Of a stretch of DNA of 32,898 bases, positions 16,815 to 26,296 are shown piece by piece; positions within the stretch are counted from its first letter, which is position 1; each line of letters begins with the position of its first letter. Both the position numbers and the translations under genes were made by a program. Under the pieces are notes generated by a model. The model saw nothing but the letters and a program-made list of their open reading frames with translations, was not told the origin of the DNA and ran no database searches. Source of the stretch: Bacteroidota bacterium (lineage in GTDB: Bacteria; Bacteroidota; Ignavibacteria; Ignavibacteriales; Melioribacteraceae); NCBI GenBank assembly GCA_021812705.1, contig JAKAMT010000015.1, positions 1 through 32,898 of the forward strand, in the 5' to 3' direction.

Positions 16815-18011
16815 TTAAGCGTTATTCAGCGCGTCGACTCCCGGAAGAATTTTGCCCTCCAGAAATTCGAGTGAGGCCCCTCCTCCCGTTGACACATGCG
16901 ATACTTTATCATCGAGTCCGGCTTTTTTAATTGCTGCGGCAGAATCTCCGCCTCCGATTATTGTAACAGCGCCTTTTGCGGTTGCATCCGCGAGGGCGCC
17001 GGCAACCGCATCGGTTCCTTTTGCGAAATTATCAAATTCGAAAACGCCCATCGGTCCGTTCCAAATAACCGTCTTGCTTGTTTCAATTATACTCTTGAAT
17101 TCGCTGATTGTTGCAGGTCCAATATCCAACCCCATTTTATCAGCGGGAATTTTATCTGAGTTGACTATTGAGGATGGCGATTCGTTTTTAAATTCGGCAG
17201 CAACAACATTATCCTTCGGCAGAATCACTTTTGCTTTCGAGCTTTTAAATTTTTCCAGCATCTGTTTTGCAAGATCAATTTTTTCCCCTTCAAGCAGAGA
17301 GGAGCCGATTTCGTATCCCATCGCCTTGTAAAATGTATATGCCATCCCACCTCCAATCAGCAGATTATCAACTTTAGGAAGAAGATTTTCAATCACGTCT
17401 ATTTTTCCGGAAATTTTCGAACCGCCAAGAATTGCGGTCAGCGGTCTAACCGGATTTGCAATTGCCTCTCCCAGATAATCGAGCTCTTTCTGCATCAAAT
17501 AACCTGCGGCACAAACTTTAATGAATTTTGTAACTCCTTCGGTGGATGCATGAGCGCGGTGAGCGCTTCCGAATGCGTCATTGATGTAGACATCGCCCAA
17601 TTCCGAAAGTTGTTTAGCAAATTCAGGATCGTTCTTTTCCTCTTCGGGATGAAACCGCAAATTTTCGAGAAGAAGCACATCACCGTTATTCATAGAATTA
17701 ACAATAGCTTTAACATGATCGCCAACGCAGTCGGCTGCGAATTTTACGTCAGTATCCAGAAGTTCTCCAAGTCGCACCGCAACAGGTTTTAGGCTGTATT
17801 TTGGATTTGGTCCCCCTTTCGGGCGTCCTAGATGACTCATCAGGATGCATTTGCCCCCATCCGCAGTAATTTTTTTGATCGTCGGAAGCGCAGAAGTAAT
17901 TCTGATATCGTCTGTGATTTGTAATTTATCATCGAGCGGCACATTAAAATCAACACGGACTAAAACTCTCTTACCTTTCAGGTCCACTTTGTCAATGCTT
18001 AATTTTTTCAT
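16815..18011 (-). CDS. pgk: Phosphoglycerate kinase
   Basis: Cytosolic transfer of phosphate from 1,3-bisphosphoglycerate to ADP, the first ATP-yielding step of lower glycolysis, reversible in gluconeogenesis. At 398 residues it has the normal bacterial length and is not fused to triosephosphate isomerase. Visible motifs are the N-terminal [54 protein letters not shown] and the nucleotide-binding [11 protein letters not shown] 18011 has GGAG 6 nt upstream. It lies 87 bp downstream of gap, with a terminator-like hairpin in the gap, and is the next enzyme in the pathway. Confidence 0.98.
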   Translation of the reverse strand: MKKLSIDKVDLKGKRVLVRVDFNVPLDDKLQITDDIRITSALPTIKKITADGGKCILMSHLGRPKGGPNPKYSLKPVAVRLGELLDTDVKFAADCVGDHVKAIVNSMNNGDVLLLENLRFHPEEEKNDPEFAKQLSELGDVYINDAFGSAHRAHASTEGVTKFIKVCAAGYLMQKELDYLGEAIANPVRPLTAILGGSKISGKIDVIENLLPKVDNLLIGGGMAYTFYKAMGYEIGSSLLEGEKIDLAKQMLEKFKSSKAKVILPKDNVVAAEFKNESPSSIVNSDKIPADKMGLDIGPATISEFKSIIETSKTVIWNGPMGVFEFDNFAKGTDAVAGALADATAKGAVTIIGGGDSAAAIKKAGLDDKVSHVSTGGGASLEFLEGKILPGVDALNNA

Positions 18012-18040
18012 TTCATTCTCCGGTGCTAATTCATATTCCT

Positions 18041-18077
18041 AAAAAAAAGACGCAGCCAAAAGCGATGGACTGCGTCT
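18041..18077 (-). terminator. Strong intrinsic terminator or attenuator between gap and pgk
   Basis: The minus strand gives AGACGCAG-t-CC, a loop of about 9 nt, GG-c-TGCGTCT, then eight T residues: a near-perfect G+C-rich stem with a U-tract. It lies about 21 bp after the gap stop and about 30 bp before the pgk start, leaving little room for a separate pgk promoter downstream of it. Confidence 0.85.
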
Positions 18078-18098
18078 TGGCATAAAGATTATTATAAA

Positions 18099-19169
<1,071 letters not shown>

Positions 19170-19197
19170 TCATACCTATTTATGTGAAAATCGATGA

Positions 19198-19228
19198 CAA
19201 ATATAGGCAAACATCGAAGAAGTATCAA
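19198..19228 (-). promoter_or_regulatory. Bacteroidota-type promoter of gap
   Basis: The minus strand has TTG (19228-19226), a 20-nt spacer, then TATATTTG (19205-19198), an exact TAnnTTTG -7 box at the spacing known for the Bacteroidota primary sigma factor. Transcription would begin roughly 35 nt before the gap start codon. Confidence 0.55.
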
Positions 19229-19350
19229 TTTGGAAGATAGGGGGAATTTATTTCACCGAAATGATTGTTGATTTGGAATGAAAAATTTATCTTAAGACAC
19301 GGTAATAGAAGGATTTATTAATTTCCACATAATGACTGTAGGGGTATGAA

Positions 19351-20031
19351 ATGGCAATGACAGAATTTTTAGCGTATGTCCCGATTTTTTCGGAACTGCC
19401 GGATGAGACGCTCTCAAAAATTGAACGGATTGGCAGCTGCAAGACTTTCAGCAAGAACGATGTTATTCTGATGGAGGAAGAGTCCGGCACAGCTCTATTT
19501 GTTATTATGAACGGAAAAGTAAAAGTATCGCGTACAAGTACGGACGGGCGCGAAGTCATATTAACCATACTCGGCGAAGGTGATTTTTTTGGAGAGATGG
19601 CAATATTAGACGGGCTAACGCGTTCCGCAACGGTTGTTGCAATTGAAGATACAGAGCTTTTCATGATTCAGAGAAATGATTTTATGACCATGCTTCATGA
19701 ACATCCCGAAATATCAATCGCACTTCTGCAGGAATTGACCAAAAGATTGCGCGCAGCCGATATGAAGATAAAAGCACTCTCCTTAAAAGATGCCGAAGGG
19801 AAAGTGGCGACAGTAATTCTTCAATTGGCAGACGAGATTGGAAAAATAAAACACGGCAAAGTAGAAATCGACAAACTTCCTCTGCAGCAGGATCTTGCAA
19901 ATATGGCCGGTACATCGCGCGAAACTATCTCGCGCACTCTTCATTCATTTGCAAAAAAAGGGCTGGTTGAATTAGACGGAAACAAACTTAAAATTCTGGA
20001 TTATGAAAAATTCCGGGGAATGTTTATCTGA
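19351..20031 (+). CDS. Crp/Fnr-family transcriptional regulator
   Basis: The protein has 226 residues. The N-terminal cyclic-nucleotide-binding beta-roll (about 8-125) carries FFGEMAILDGLTRSATVVA, close to the Crp phosphate-binding cassette with its Glu and Arg-Ser, so a cyclic nucleotide or similar effector is plausible. A long dimerisation helix follows, then a Crp-type winged helix (about 145-226) with recognition region AGTSRETISRTLHSF. No cluster of cysteines of the Fnr [4Fe-4S] kind is present, which argues against an oxygen-sensing Fnr. The PHP gene follows after 2 nt, so both share a transcript and the regulator may control its own operon (inference). It is divergent from gap across 193 bp and could act on gap as well. 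The effector and target site are unknown. Confidence 0.9.
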   Translation: MAMTEFLAYVPIFSELPDETLSKIERIGSCKTFSKNDVILMEEESGTALFVIMNGKVKVSRTSTDGREVILTILGEGDFFGEMAILDGLTRSATVVAIEDTELFMIQRNDFMTMLHEHPEISIALLQELTKRLRAADMKIKALSLKDAEGKVATVILQLADEIGKIKHGKVEIDKLPLQQDLANMAGTSRETISRTLHSFAKKGLVELDGNKLKILDYEKFRGMFI

Positions 20032-20033
20032 TT

Positions 20034-20864
20034 ATGTCTTTTAAAATTGATCTTCACACTCATACTCATTATTCTGACGGTATATACTCCCCTGTCGAAC
20101 TGGTTAAAAAAGCTTATCAAAGAGGAATAAGTATTTTAAGCATTACTGATCATGATAGTATAAATGGAATCAAAGAGGCCAGAACGTGCGCCAGAGAATT
20201 CGGGATTGAAATTATAACCGGCCTGGAAATAAGCACAGATCTGGACGACAAAGAAATTCACCTGCTCGCTTATTTTATAGATATAGACAATGAAGAACTT
20301 CTAAAATATTTGAGTTTCTTCCGTGATGAGAGAATGCACAGAGCAAAGCGGATGGTAGAGAAGCTCAGAAATCTCGGCTTAAAGATAACTATGGATGATG
20401 TGATGGTTCACGCGCAGAACTGCGCCATTGGCAGACCCCACATCGCTTACGCCATGATTGAATTGGGTCTTATTAAAAACTATAATGAAGCATTTGAAAA
20501 ATATATAGGCGATTACGGTCCCGCGTTTGAACGGAAAATTCATATATCGCCGCAAAGCGCTTTAAAATTAATAAGTGATGCGGGCGGACTATCATTTGTC
20601 GCCCATCCGGGATATATGAAAGAGAATCTGCTTTCGAGTCTGATAAAGGCAGGCATTGACGGTATTGAGTGCGTCCATCCGTCGCACAGCGAGAATCAGA
20701 CTCAATTTTACAGAGGTATTGTTAATCAGTACTGCCTGCTGGAGTCTGGCGGATCGGATTACCACGGAGGGAAAAAAATGGATGAAGAGAGTCTTGGAAG
20801 ATACACTTTAGGCCAAAATCAGTTTGAAGCAATGAAAAATATGATTCAAAAAAACAATAGCTAA
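20034..20864 (+). CDS. PHP-domain phosphoesterase (TrpH/YciV-like)
   Basis: A 276-residue single-domain PHP protein. The metal-binding signature is complete: HTHTHYSDG at the N-terminus, TDHDSING, a Glu in GLEISTD, FVAHPGY and, near the C-terminus, GSDYHGGK. The closest characterised relatives are the YciV/RNase AM enzymes, which hydrolyse nucleoside 3',5'-bisphosphates and trim RNA 5' ends. That function is likely but not proven, as PHP enzymes vary in substrate. An internal block of about 70 residues (AKRMVEKLRNLGLKITMDDV...GRPHIAYAMI) matches the insertion typical of this subfamily. ATG 20034 follows the regulator stop by 2 nt. Confidence 0.88.
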   Translation: MSFKIDLHTHTHYSDGIYSPVELVKKAYQRGISILSITDHDSINGIKEARTCAREFGIEIITGLEISTDLDDKEIHLLAYFIDIDNEELLKYLSFFRDERMHRAKRMVEKLRNLGLKITMDDVMVHAQNCAIGRPHIAYAMIELGLIKNYNEAFEKYIGDYGPAFERKIHISPQSALKLISDAGGLSFVAHPGYMKENLLSSLIKAGIDGIECVHPSHSENQTQFYRGIVNQYCLLESGGSDYHGGKKMDEESLGRYTLGQNQFEAMKNMIQKNNS

Positions 20865-20905
20865 TTTATCACACCAAACAAAAGCCGCATGATAATAATT
20901 TCTAC

Positions 20906-20935
20906 TTTTTGTTCAGTTTGAAAAGATTAAATTTG
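20906..20935 (+). promoter_or_regulatory. Candidate promoter of the PorZ-like gene
   Basis: TTTTTG (20906-20911), a 16-nt spacer and TAAATTTG (20928-20935), an exact TAnnTTTG -7 box. The spacer is shorter than the usual 19-21 nt. Transcription would start near 20942, which fits translation from ATG 20978 but not from an upstream TTG at 20909. Confidence 0.4.
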
Positions 20936-20964
20936 TTTAACGTTTTCACAAACCTTTTTAAAAC

Positions 20965-20973
20965 AGAAGAGGA
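20965..20973 (+). promoter_or_regulatory. Shine-Dalgarno site fixing the start of the PorZ-like protein
   Basis: AGAAGAGGA, 4 nt before ATG 20978. It selects the start that places a signal peptide at the N-terminus. Confidence 0.65.
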
Positions 20974-20977
20974 ATTC

Positions 20978-23203
20978 ATGCGAGCTGCAAAAATTTGTCT
21001 TTTTCTTTTTGCATTTATCAATTCTATTCATACGCAAAACGTTGGGGAATGGAAAATCTATTCCGACATGAAAAAAATCAACAGCGCCGTTATAAGCGGA
21101 GCGGGCATTTGGGCCGCTACAGACGGCGCGGCTTTCAATTTTAATTTTGCGGACAGTTCATTTACAACGGTAACTAAAGCAAACGGGTTGAACAGTCAGG
21201 CTCTCTCTTCAGCCGCAATTGATAATTACAACCGAATCTGGTTCGGCAGTAAGGAGGGATACATTAATGTATTCGATCCGGCCGATAATTCAGTATCCAA
21301 GATTTTGGATATATATCAGAGTAATAAATCTTTACGGCAAATAAATGATATCTCTGTAAAAGGGGATTCTGTTTTAGTAGCCTACGATTTCGGACTGTCA
21401 ATATTGAACGCTAAATCACTCTCGTTTACAGATTCATTTTTAAAGCTCGGCAGCTTTCCTGCGGAGTCTAAAGTTCTGTGCGCATTCAAGTCGTCAATTA
21501 TTTTTGTTGTAACTGAATATGGGATTGCCGTTCAGAAATCCGGTTCCACTAATCTGTCCGCTCCCGAGTCATGGAACAATTATTCTTTCTCTTTTCTTCC
21601 CTTCGCATCCGGACAGACGGCCAGTAAATTTGTTCAGTTCAACGGACAGGTATTGCTTGGCACATCAAACGGAATTTATTCTTTCAGCAATAATTCATGG
21701 CAGCTTTTTGCATTTGCAGGCAAAAATATTTTAGACATGAAAGTTTACGGCACAAAGTTGTACGCTGTAACATCTAGTGAAGTATTAACATATTCGGCCG
21801 GTCAAACATCAACGTTTTATACAAGCACGTCGGTCCCATTTACAGAAATAAATGTGGCTTCAGACGGGACTTTGTACCTATCAACCGCAAACGGTTTGAT
21901 GGAGTTGAAAAACAGCAGAACGCGTTTTATCTACCCAAACGGTCCTGCAGGAAACTTATTCGTGAACATGTCCGTAGACCCTGCCGGCAATCTTTGGATC
22001 GCAACTGGGAAAAACAGCACGGGTAAGGGGATATTTAAATTCGACGGAACCAACTGGAAATCATATAATAGAATTACGAATCCGATCCTGGACAATGATG
22101 ATTATTATAATGTTTATGCCGCCCCAGATTCGACGGTCTATTTTTGCAATTGGGGTTCGGGTTTGGCTATAATGAAAAATGAAAAGATAGAAACCATAAA
22201 CGCGAAGAACAGCACGCTTGTTGGAGTTCCTCAGAATATTTCTTTTATCGCGGTGCCGGATTGCAAAACTGATTCTAAAGGGAACTTATGGATTCTTAAT
22301 ACGCAATCGGCTTCCAGGAAACCGTTGAGTATGATGAGTAAAGATAAAACATGGACTCATTTCTCATTCAGCAATCCGGTCTTGACCGAAAACGATAACG
22401 TGGACAAATTGGTAATCGATCAGAACGATACTAAATGGTTTACAGTCTGGCTTCAGGGAAATATAGGCCTCTACTATTTCAATGAAAATAAGACACCGAC
22501 AATCACATCGGATGATACACAGGGTTATTTATCGACAGCTAACAATCTATTGACTAATGTGATTACCGCATTAGCGGTGGATCAACGGGGCTATTTATGG
22601 ATAGGAACGAGTGTGGGTGTTAACGTAATACTAGATCCTTTGAAACCAAAAGTAACCAGCACGTTGGGAGCTGCATTAAGAAATCAAACCATAAACTGTA
22701 TCGCAATCGATCCTCTGGATCAGAAATGGATCGGGACACAGCAAGGCGTGTTTGTGCTTTCTTCCGACGGGATTCAATTAGTGAGCCAGTTCAATACCAA
22801 GAACAGTCCTCTTCCCAACGATGTCATTAAGAGCATTACATTTGATGCAAAGAACGGGATTGCATATATCGGCACAGATTACGGTCTGGCATCGCTGCAA
22901 ACGGCTTCGATACAATCTCCGCAAAGTTTCGAGGAGATAAGCGTTTACCCGAATCCTTTTATAATAGGAGAGGATGACACATCATTAACAATTGACGGGC
23001 TCATTAAAAATACAAGCGTACGAATATTCACAATAGCAGGAGAATTGATTCAGGATTTCAAATCACCCGGCGGAAGAGTTGCGTTTTGGGACGGTAAAGA
23101 TCTTACGGGTAAATATGTGCCGACCGGAATATATTTGATATTCGCTTATGACGAAGGGGCTAACAACGTCAAGACATCAAAAGTTGCAGTTATAAAAAAG
23201 TAA
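20978..23203 (+). CDS. PorZ-like two-propeller protein with T9SS C-terminal sorting domain
   Basis: The protein has 741 residues from ATG 20978 with a signal peptide (MRAAKICLFLFAFINSIHTQ). The N-terminal VGEWKIYSDMKKINSAV followed by propeller blades (IWAATDGA, RIWFGSKEGYINVF, LYLSTANGLMEL, LWIATGKN, LWIGTSVGVNVI, KWIGTQQGVFVL) matches two-component-regulator-type propellers and in particular the architecture of PorZ. The last about 85 residues are a T9SS sorting domain: ISVYPNPF, VRIFTIAGELIQ, WDGKDLTGKYVPTGIYLIFA, KVAVIKK. In Porphyromonas, PorZ (about 776 residues) is a surface member of the T9SS attachment complex with PorU, PorV and PorQ and binds anionic LPS. The similar length supports a PorZ orthologue, but a generic Reg_prop exoprotein cannot be excluded. 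No other T9SS gene is in the window. Confidence 0.8.
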   Translation: MRAAKICLFLFAFINSIHTQNVGEWKIYSDMKKINSAVISGAGIWAATDGAAFNFNFADSSFTTVTKANGLNSQALSSAAIDNYNRIWFGSKEGYINVFDPADNSVSKILDIYQSNKSLRQINDISVKGDSVLVAYDFGLSILNAKSLSFTDSFLKLGSFPAESKVLCAFKSSIIFVVTEYGIAVQKSGSTNLSAPESWNNYSFSFLPFASGQTASKFVQFNGQVLLGTSNGIYSFSNNSWQLFAFAGKNILDMKVYGTKLYAVTSSEVLTYSAGQTSTFYTSTSVPFTEINVASDGTLYLSTANGLMELKNSRTRFIYPNGPAGNLFVNMSVDPAGNLWIATGKNSTGKGIFKFDGTNWKSYNRITNPILDNDDYYNVYAAPDSTVYFCNWGSGLAIMKNEKIETINAKNSTLVGVPQNISFIAVPDCKTDSKGNLWILNTQSASRKPLSMMSKDKTWTHFSFSNPVLTENDNVDKLVIDQNDTKWFTVWLQGNIGLYYFNENKTPTITSDDTQGYLSTANNLLTNVITALAVDQRGYLWIGTSVGVNVILDPLKPKVTSTLGAALRNQTINCIAIDPLDQKWIGTQQGVFVLSSDGIQLVSQFNTKNSPLPNDVIKSITFDAKNGIAYIGTDYGLASLQTASIQSPQSFEEISVYPNPFIIGEDDTSLTIDGLIKNTSVRIFTIAGELIQDFKSPGGRVAFWDGKDLTGKYVPTGIYLIFAYDEGANNVKTSKVAVIKK

Positions 23204-23242
23204 CCGATTTTTTCGAACTAAGATTTATTTTATTGATTAAGA

Positions 23243-25177
23243 ATGATTGAAATAAAAAATCTCTCGATCCAATTTACAGGTGAAAACTTATTTGAAAATG
23301 TAAATGTTAGAATAGGCAAACACGACAAGATCGCATTAGTAGGATCGAACGGTACCGGCAAATCGACTTTGCTTAAATTAATCTACGGAATTGAAAAACC
23401 GGAATCCGGAGATATCTTAAGACAAAAAGGGATCCGCATCGGCTATCTTCAGCAGGATCTGATCTCATCCAAAGGTCAAACTCTTTTTAAGGAAATAAAA
23501 TCCGCACTGCCGGATATCCATTCTTTGGAGGAGAGAGAAAAAGAAATAATTGAAGGATTGAACGAATCAGATATCTCAGAGGCGGACCGTGAAGAATTAG
23601 TAGAGGAACTGGGAGAGATTCATCATAAGAAAGAAGAGATCGATTTTTATTCCGCCGATTCCCGCATAGAAAAAGTGCTTGGAGGATTGGGGTTCGAACA
23701 GGAAGATTTCAACCGGAACACAAAAGAATTTTCCGGCGGCTGGCAGATGAGAATTCAGCTCGCGCAGATTCTGCTGGCAGAAAATGATCTCATATTGCTG
23801 GATGAACCTACAAACCATCTGGATATAGACACGCTCACATGGCTTGAAGATTTTCTTAACGCTTACAAAGGTTCTCTTATAATCGTATCGCACGACCGGC
23901 ATTTCATTAACAGCGTTACAAGTAAAACTCTGGAAGTATTTGATAAACAGATCGGATTCTTTCCCGGCAATTACTCATCCTACCTGAAATTTAAAGATGA
24001 ACGCGATATCCAGCTTCGCGTACAGCAGAAAACTCAGGAGAAAAAAATTCGCGAGACCGAAAAATTCATCGAGCGTTTCCGCTACAAGGCCACAAAAGCA
24101 AAGCAGGTTCAGAGCAGAATAAAGCAGTTGGAGAAACTGGATACAATTTCGATTGCGGAGGAAGAGAAAAAGATTGTGCTTCATTTTCCGGAACCTCCGA
24201 GAAGCGGAGTTGTGCCGGTCGAACTTAGACAGGTAGCCAAATCCTACGGCGATCTTAAAGTTCTATCCGACGTAAATTTTTTGATCGAGCGGGGCGATAA
24301 AATTGCCATTGTAGGCCCTAACGGCGCTGGCAAAACCACTCTGGCAAAAATCATTGGCGGTAAACTTGACCCTTCGTCGGGAGAAGTTATTTACGGTCAT
24401 AACGCCCTCCTCTCATATTATGAGCAGGAAGTGGCTGACGCATTAAACCCCGAAGACGATCTGATAGATTCGCTTGAAGAAATAAACAATGAATTGAGTG
24501 CAGGCCAATTAAGATCAATTCTGGGATCGTTTTTATTTTCGGGAGACGATGTATTCAAAAAAATAAAAGTTCTCTCTGGCGGAGAAAAGAGCAGAGTAGC
24601 GCTCGCCCGCCTGCTTCTCACTAAAAGCAATTTTATAATCCTGGATGAACCAACCAACCATCTGGATTATTCCTCAAAAGAAATTCTGAAGCACGCGCTT
24701 CAGGAATTTACCGGCACTTTGCTTATCGTTTCTCACGATATCGATTTTCTCGATTCAATAACCAACAAGGTGATTGAAATTAAAAATCAACAGGTAAAAG
24801 TTATACCAGGCGGAATAGGTTATTATCTGGCTAAGAGAAAGGAAGAGCAGAGCGAAAATGAAATTGTAAATGCCGAGCCAAAAGGCTCCAGGAAAGACCA
24901 GAAAAGAATGGAAGCCGAGATACGGCAGCAGAAATTCATTCTTACTAAAGATCTTAAAACTAGTTTAGGCAAATGTGAAAAAGAGATTGAGCGCCTCGAA
25001 AAAGAGAAAAATCAGATAGAGCAGGAGCTTGCCGATCCGAAAATTTTCAGCGATCCTAAATCCGCAAAACAGAAAAATCTGGATTATGAAAAAACGAAAT
25101 CCGAACTCGAAATCGAATACGACCGCTGGACTGATCTGACCGATAGGATTGAAGAGATTGAGGATAGTTTTAAATAA
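23243..25177 (+). CDS. ABC-F family ATP-binding protein
   Basis: A 644-residue soluble protein with two ABC ATPase cassettes and no membrane domain. Cassette 1 has Walker A GSNGTGKST (34-42), signature FSGGWQMR and Walker B LILLDEPTNHLD. A charged linker helix (about 245-330, the P-site tRNA interaction motif region) follows. Cassette 2 has GPNGAGKTT (about 357-365), signature LSGGEKSRVALARLL (about 444) and FIILDEPTNHLD. A C-terminal coiled coil (about 560-644, Lys/Glu rich) resembles Uup/YfmR-type members. ABC-F proteins bind the ribosomal E site and relieve stalled translation; some confer antibiotic resistance. I see no basis for a resistance call. It starts 39 bp after the PorZ-like gene and ends 14 bp from the converging ROK gene. 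Confidence 0.93.
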   Translation: MIEIKNLSIQFTGENLFENVNVRIGKHDKIALVGSNGTGKSTLLKLIYGIEKPESGDILRQKGIRIGYLQQDLISSKGQTLFKEIKSALPDIHSLEEREKEIIEGLNESDISEADREELVEELGEIHHKKEEIDFYSADSRIEKVLGGLGFEQEDFNRNTKEFSGGWQMRIQLAQILLAENDLILLDEPTNHLDIDTLTWLEDFLNAYKGSLIIVSHDRHFINSVTSKTLEVFDKQIGFFPGNYSSYLKFKDERDIQLRVQQKTQEKKIRETEKFIERFRYKATKAKQVQSRIKQLEKLDTISIAEEEKKIVLHFPEPPRSGVVPVELRQVAKSYGDLKVLSDVNFLIERGDKIAIVGPNGAGKTTLAKIIGGKLDPSSGEVIYGHNALLSYYEQEVADALNPEDDLIDSLEEINNELSAGQLRSILGSFLFSGDDVFKKIKVLSGGEKSRVALARLLLTKSNFIILDEPTNHLDYSSKEILKHALQEFTGTLLIVSHDIDFLDSITNKVIEIKNQQVKVIPGGIGYYLAKRKEEQSENEIVNAEPKGSRKDQKRMEAEIRQQKFILTKDLKTSLGKCEKEIERLEKEKNQIEQELADPKIFSDPKSAKQKNLDYEKTKSELEIEYDRWTDLTDRIEEIEDSFK

Positions 25178-25191
25178 TTTTTTTCTTTTAA

Positions 25192-26157
25192 CTACTTTAA
25201 GAATTCTTCCGCAAGCGCCGCACCTCCGTAAAGCGCCGCATCGTCTCCTAATTTGGTTTCAAAAATATTTACAAATTCTCCCGGTTCTTTAAGCACAGAT
25301 TCCTCAAAACTTTTTTTGATCAAAGGATTCATAAAACCGCTCATCGCTTCAATCACTCCGCCTCCCAGGACTATTGTATCAATATTGAGTAAGGTGGTAA
25401 TGCTTCCCAGCACCGTACCGATTGTTGTTGCCGCCTTGCTTACGCATTTAACGGCCAGAGGATCTTCCTTTTTAATAGCATCGGCAAGAGCTTTGCTTTT
25501 AAGCTGTTTCTTAGAAGATTTATATTCTTTCAAAATGCTCTTCTTCCCTTTTTCCAATCCCCTTTTTATTTCTCTTACAATCGCAGTCCTGCTTGCCGTC
25601 TGCTCGAATGTAGCTCTGTTATGATAGACCGAAAATTCTCCCTTCGGCTCTACCAGCATATGCCCTATCTCTCCGGCATAAAAAGTAGAACCGCGGTATA
25701 GTTTACCGTCAAAGAAGAGCGCGCCGCCAATTCCTGTTCCCACAAACACCACGAGAATATTTTTGGCCGATTCATTCAATTCAAATTTCTTAATTCCAAG
25801 ACCGGCTAAATTAACATCGTTTTCGATCAGAACAGGGATGGAAACTTCTTTAAATAGCGCATCTTTTATATTAAAATTTGTAATCTGCAAATTAGGAGCA
25901 CTTCCGATCAGTCCGGTTAAAGGATTCACAGTTCCGGGAACGCCTAGAGCCACCGCCTTGATATCATTTTCCGTCAAATTATTATCGGAGAGAAGTTTTT
26001 TTACAGTTTGGGAAATCGACCCAACCAGATTTTCGCTCCCTTTTTCGATATCGGTGGAGACTTTAACACGGGAAACGATCTCATTATTAGAATTTAGAAG
26101 GGCAGATAAAATTTTAGTGCCGCCGAGGTCTACAGAAACGATATAGCTGCCGGTCAT
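25192..26157 (-). CDS. ROK-family sugar kinase (glucokinase-like) lacking the zinc cysteines
   Basis: A 321-residue protein. The N-terminal phosphate-binding DLGGTK (10-15), the catalytic-region block IENDVNLAGLG, GTGIGGALF, GEIGHM and the C-terminal VLGGGVIEA place it in the ROK family, typically phosphorylating glucose, ManNAc or related sugars. The usual zinc-binding block after GEIGHM (CGCGxxGCxE) reads SVYHNRATFE here, so all three cysteines are absent while the flanking Asn-Arg and Glu remain. This makes the substrate uncertain, and the protein is not a DNA-binding ROK repressor because it has no N-terminal winged helix. ATG 26157 has GGAG upstream. It is divergent from bshC across 139 bp and converges on the ABC-F gene. 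Confidence 0.88.
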   Translation of the reverse strand: MTGSYIVSVDLGGTKILSALLNSNNEIVSRVKVSTDIEKGSENLVGSISQTVKKLLSDNNLTENDIKAVALGVPGTVNPLTGLIGSAPNLQITNFNIKDALFKEVSIPVLIENDVNLAGLGIKKFELNESAKNILVVFVGTGIGGALFFDGKLYRGSTFYAGEIGHMLVEPKGEFSVYHNRATFEQTASRTAIVREIKRGLEKGKKSILKEYKSSKKQLKSKALADAIKKEDPLAVKCVSKAATTIGTVLGSITTLLNIDTIVLGGGVIEAMSGFMNPLIKKSFEESVLKEPGEFVNIFETKLGDDAALYGGAALAEEFLK

Positions 26158-26296
26158 ATTTTTCTCCGATAATTCAGATTTAATATTGTAAGAAAAAATT
26201 TATAAATTCAAGTTGTAAATGAAACGGTTATTGTAAAGCGGATATCAAAGAATTACACATGCAAGATAGTAATTTCTAATTTGGAAGGAAGAAAGA

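Noticed and set aside
16852-17331. 159-residue open frame on the plus strand opposite pgk
   Set aside because: Low-complexity Ser/Pro/Ala-rich product typical of an antisense shadow of a conserved gene.
20909-20977. Upstream TTG start for the PorZ-like protein
   Set aside because: It overlaps the candidate promoter and would bury the signal peptide; ATG 20978 has a good Shine-Dalgarno site.
23243-25177. Antibiotic-resistance ABC-F protein
   Set aside because: The sequence shows only generic ABC-F features with a Uup/YfmR-like tail and lacks any resistance context.
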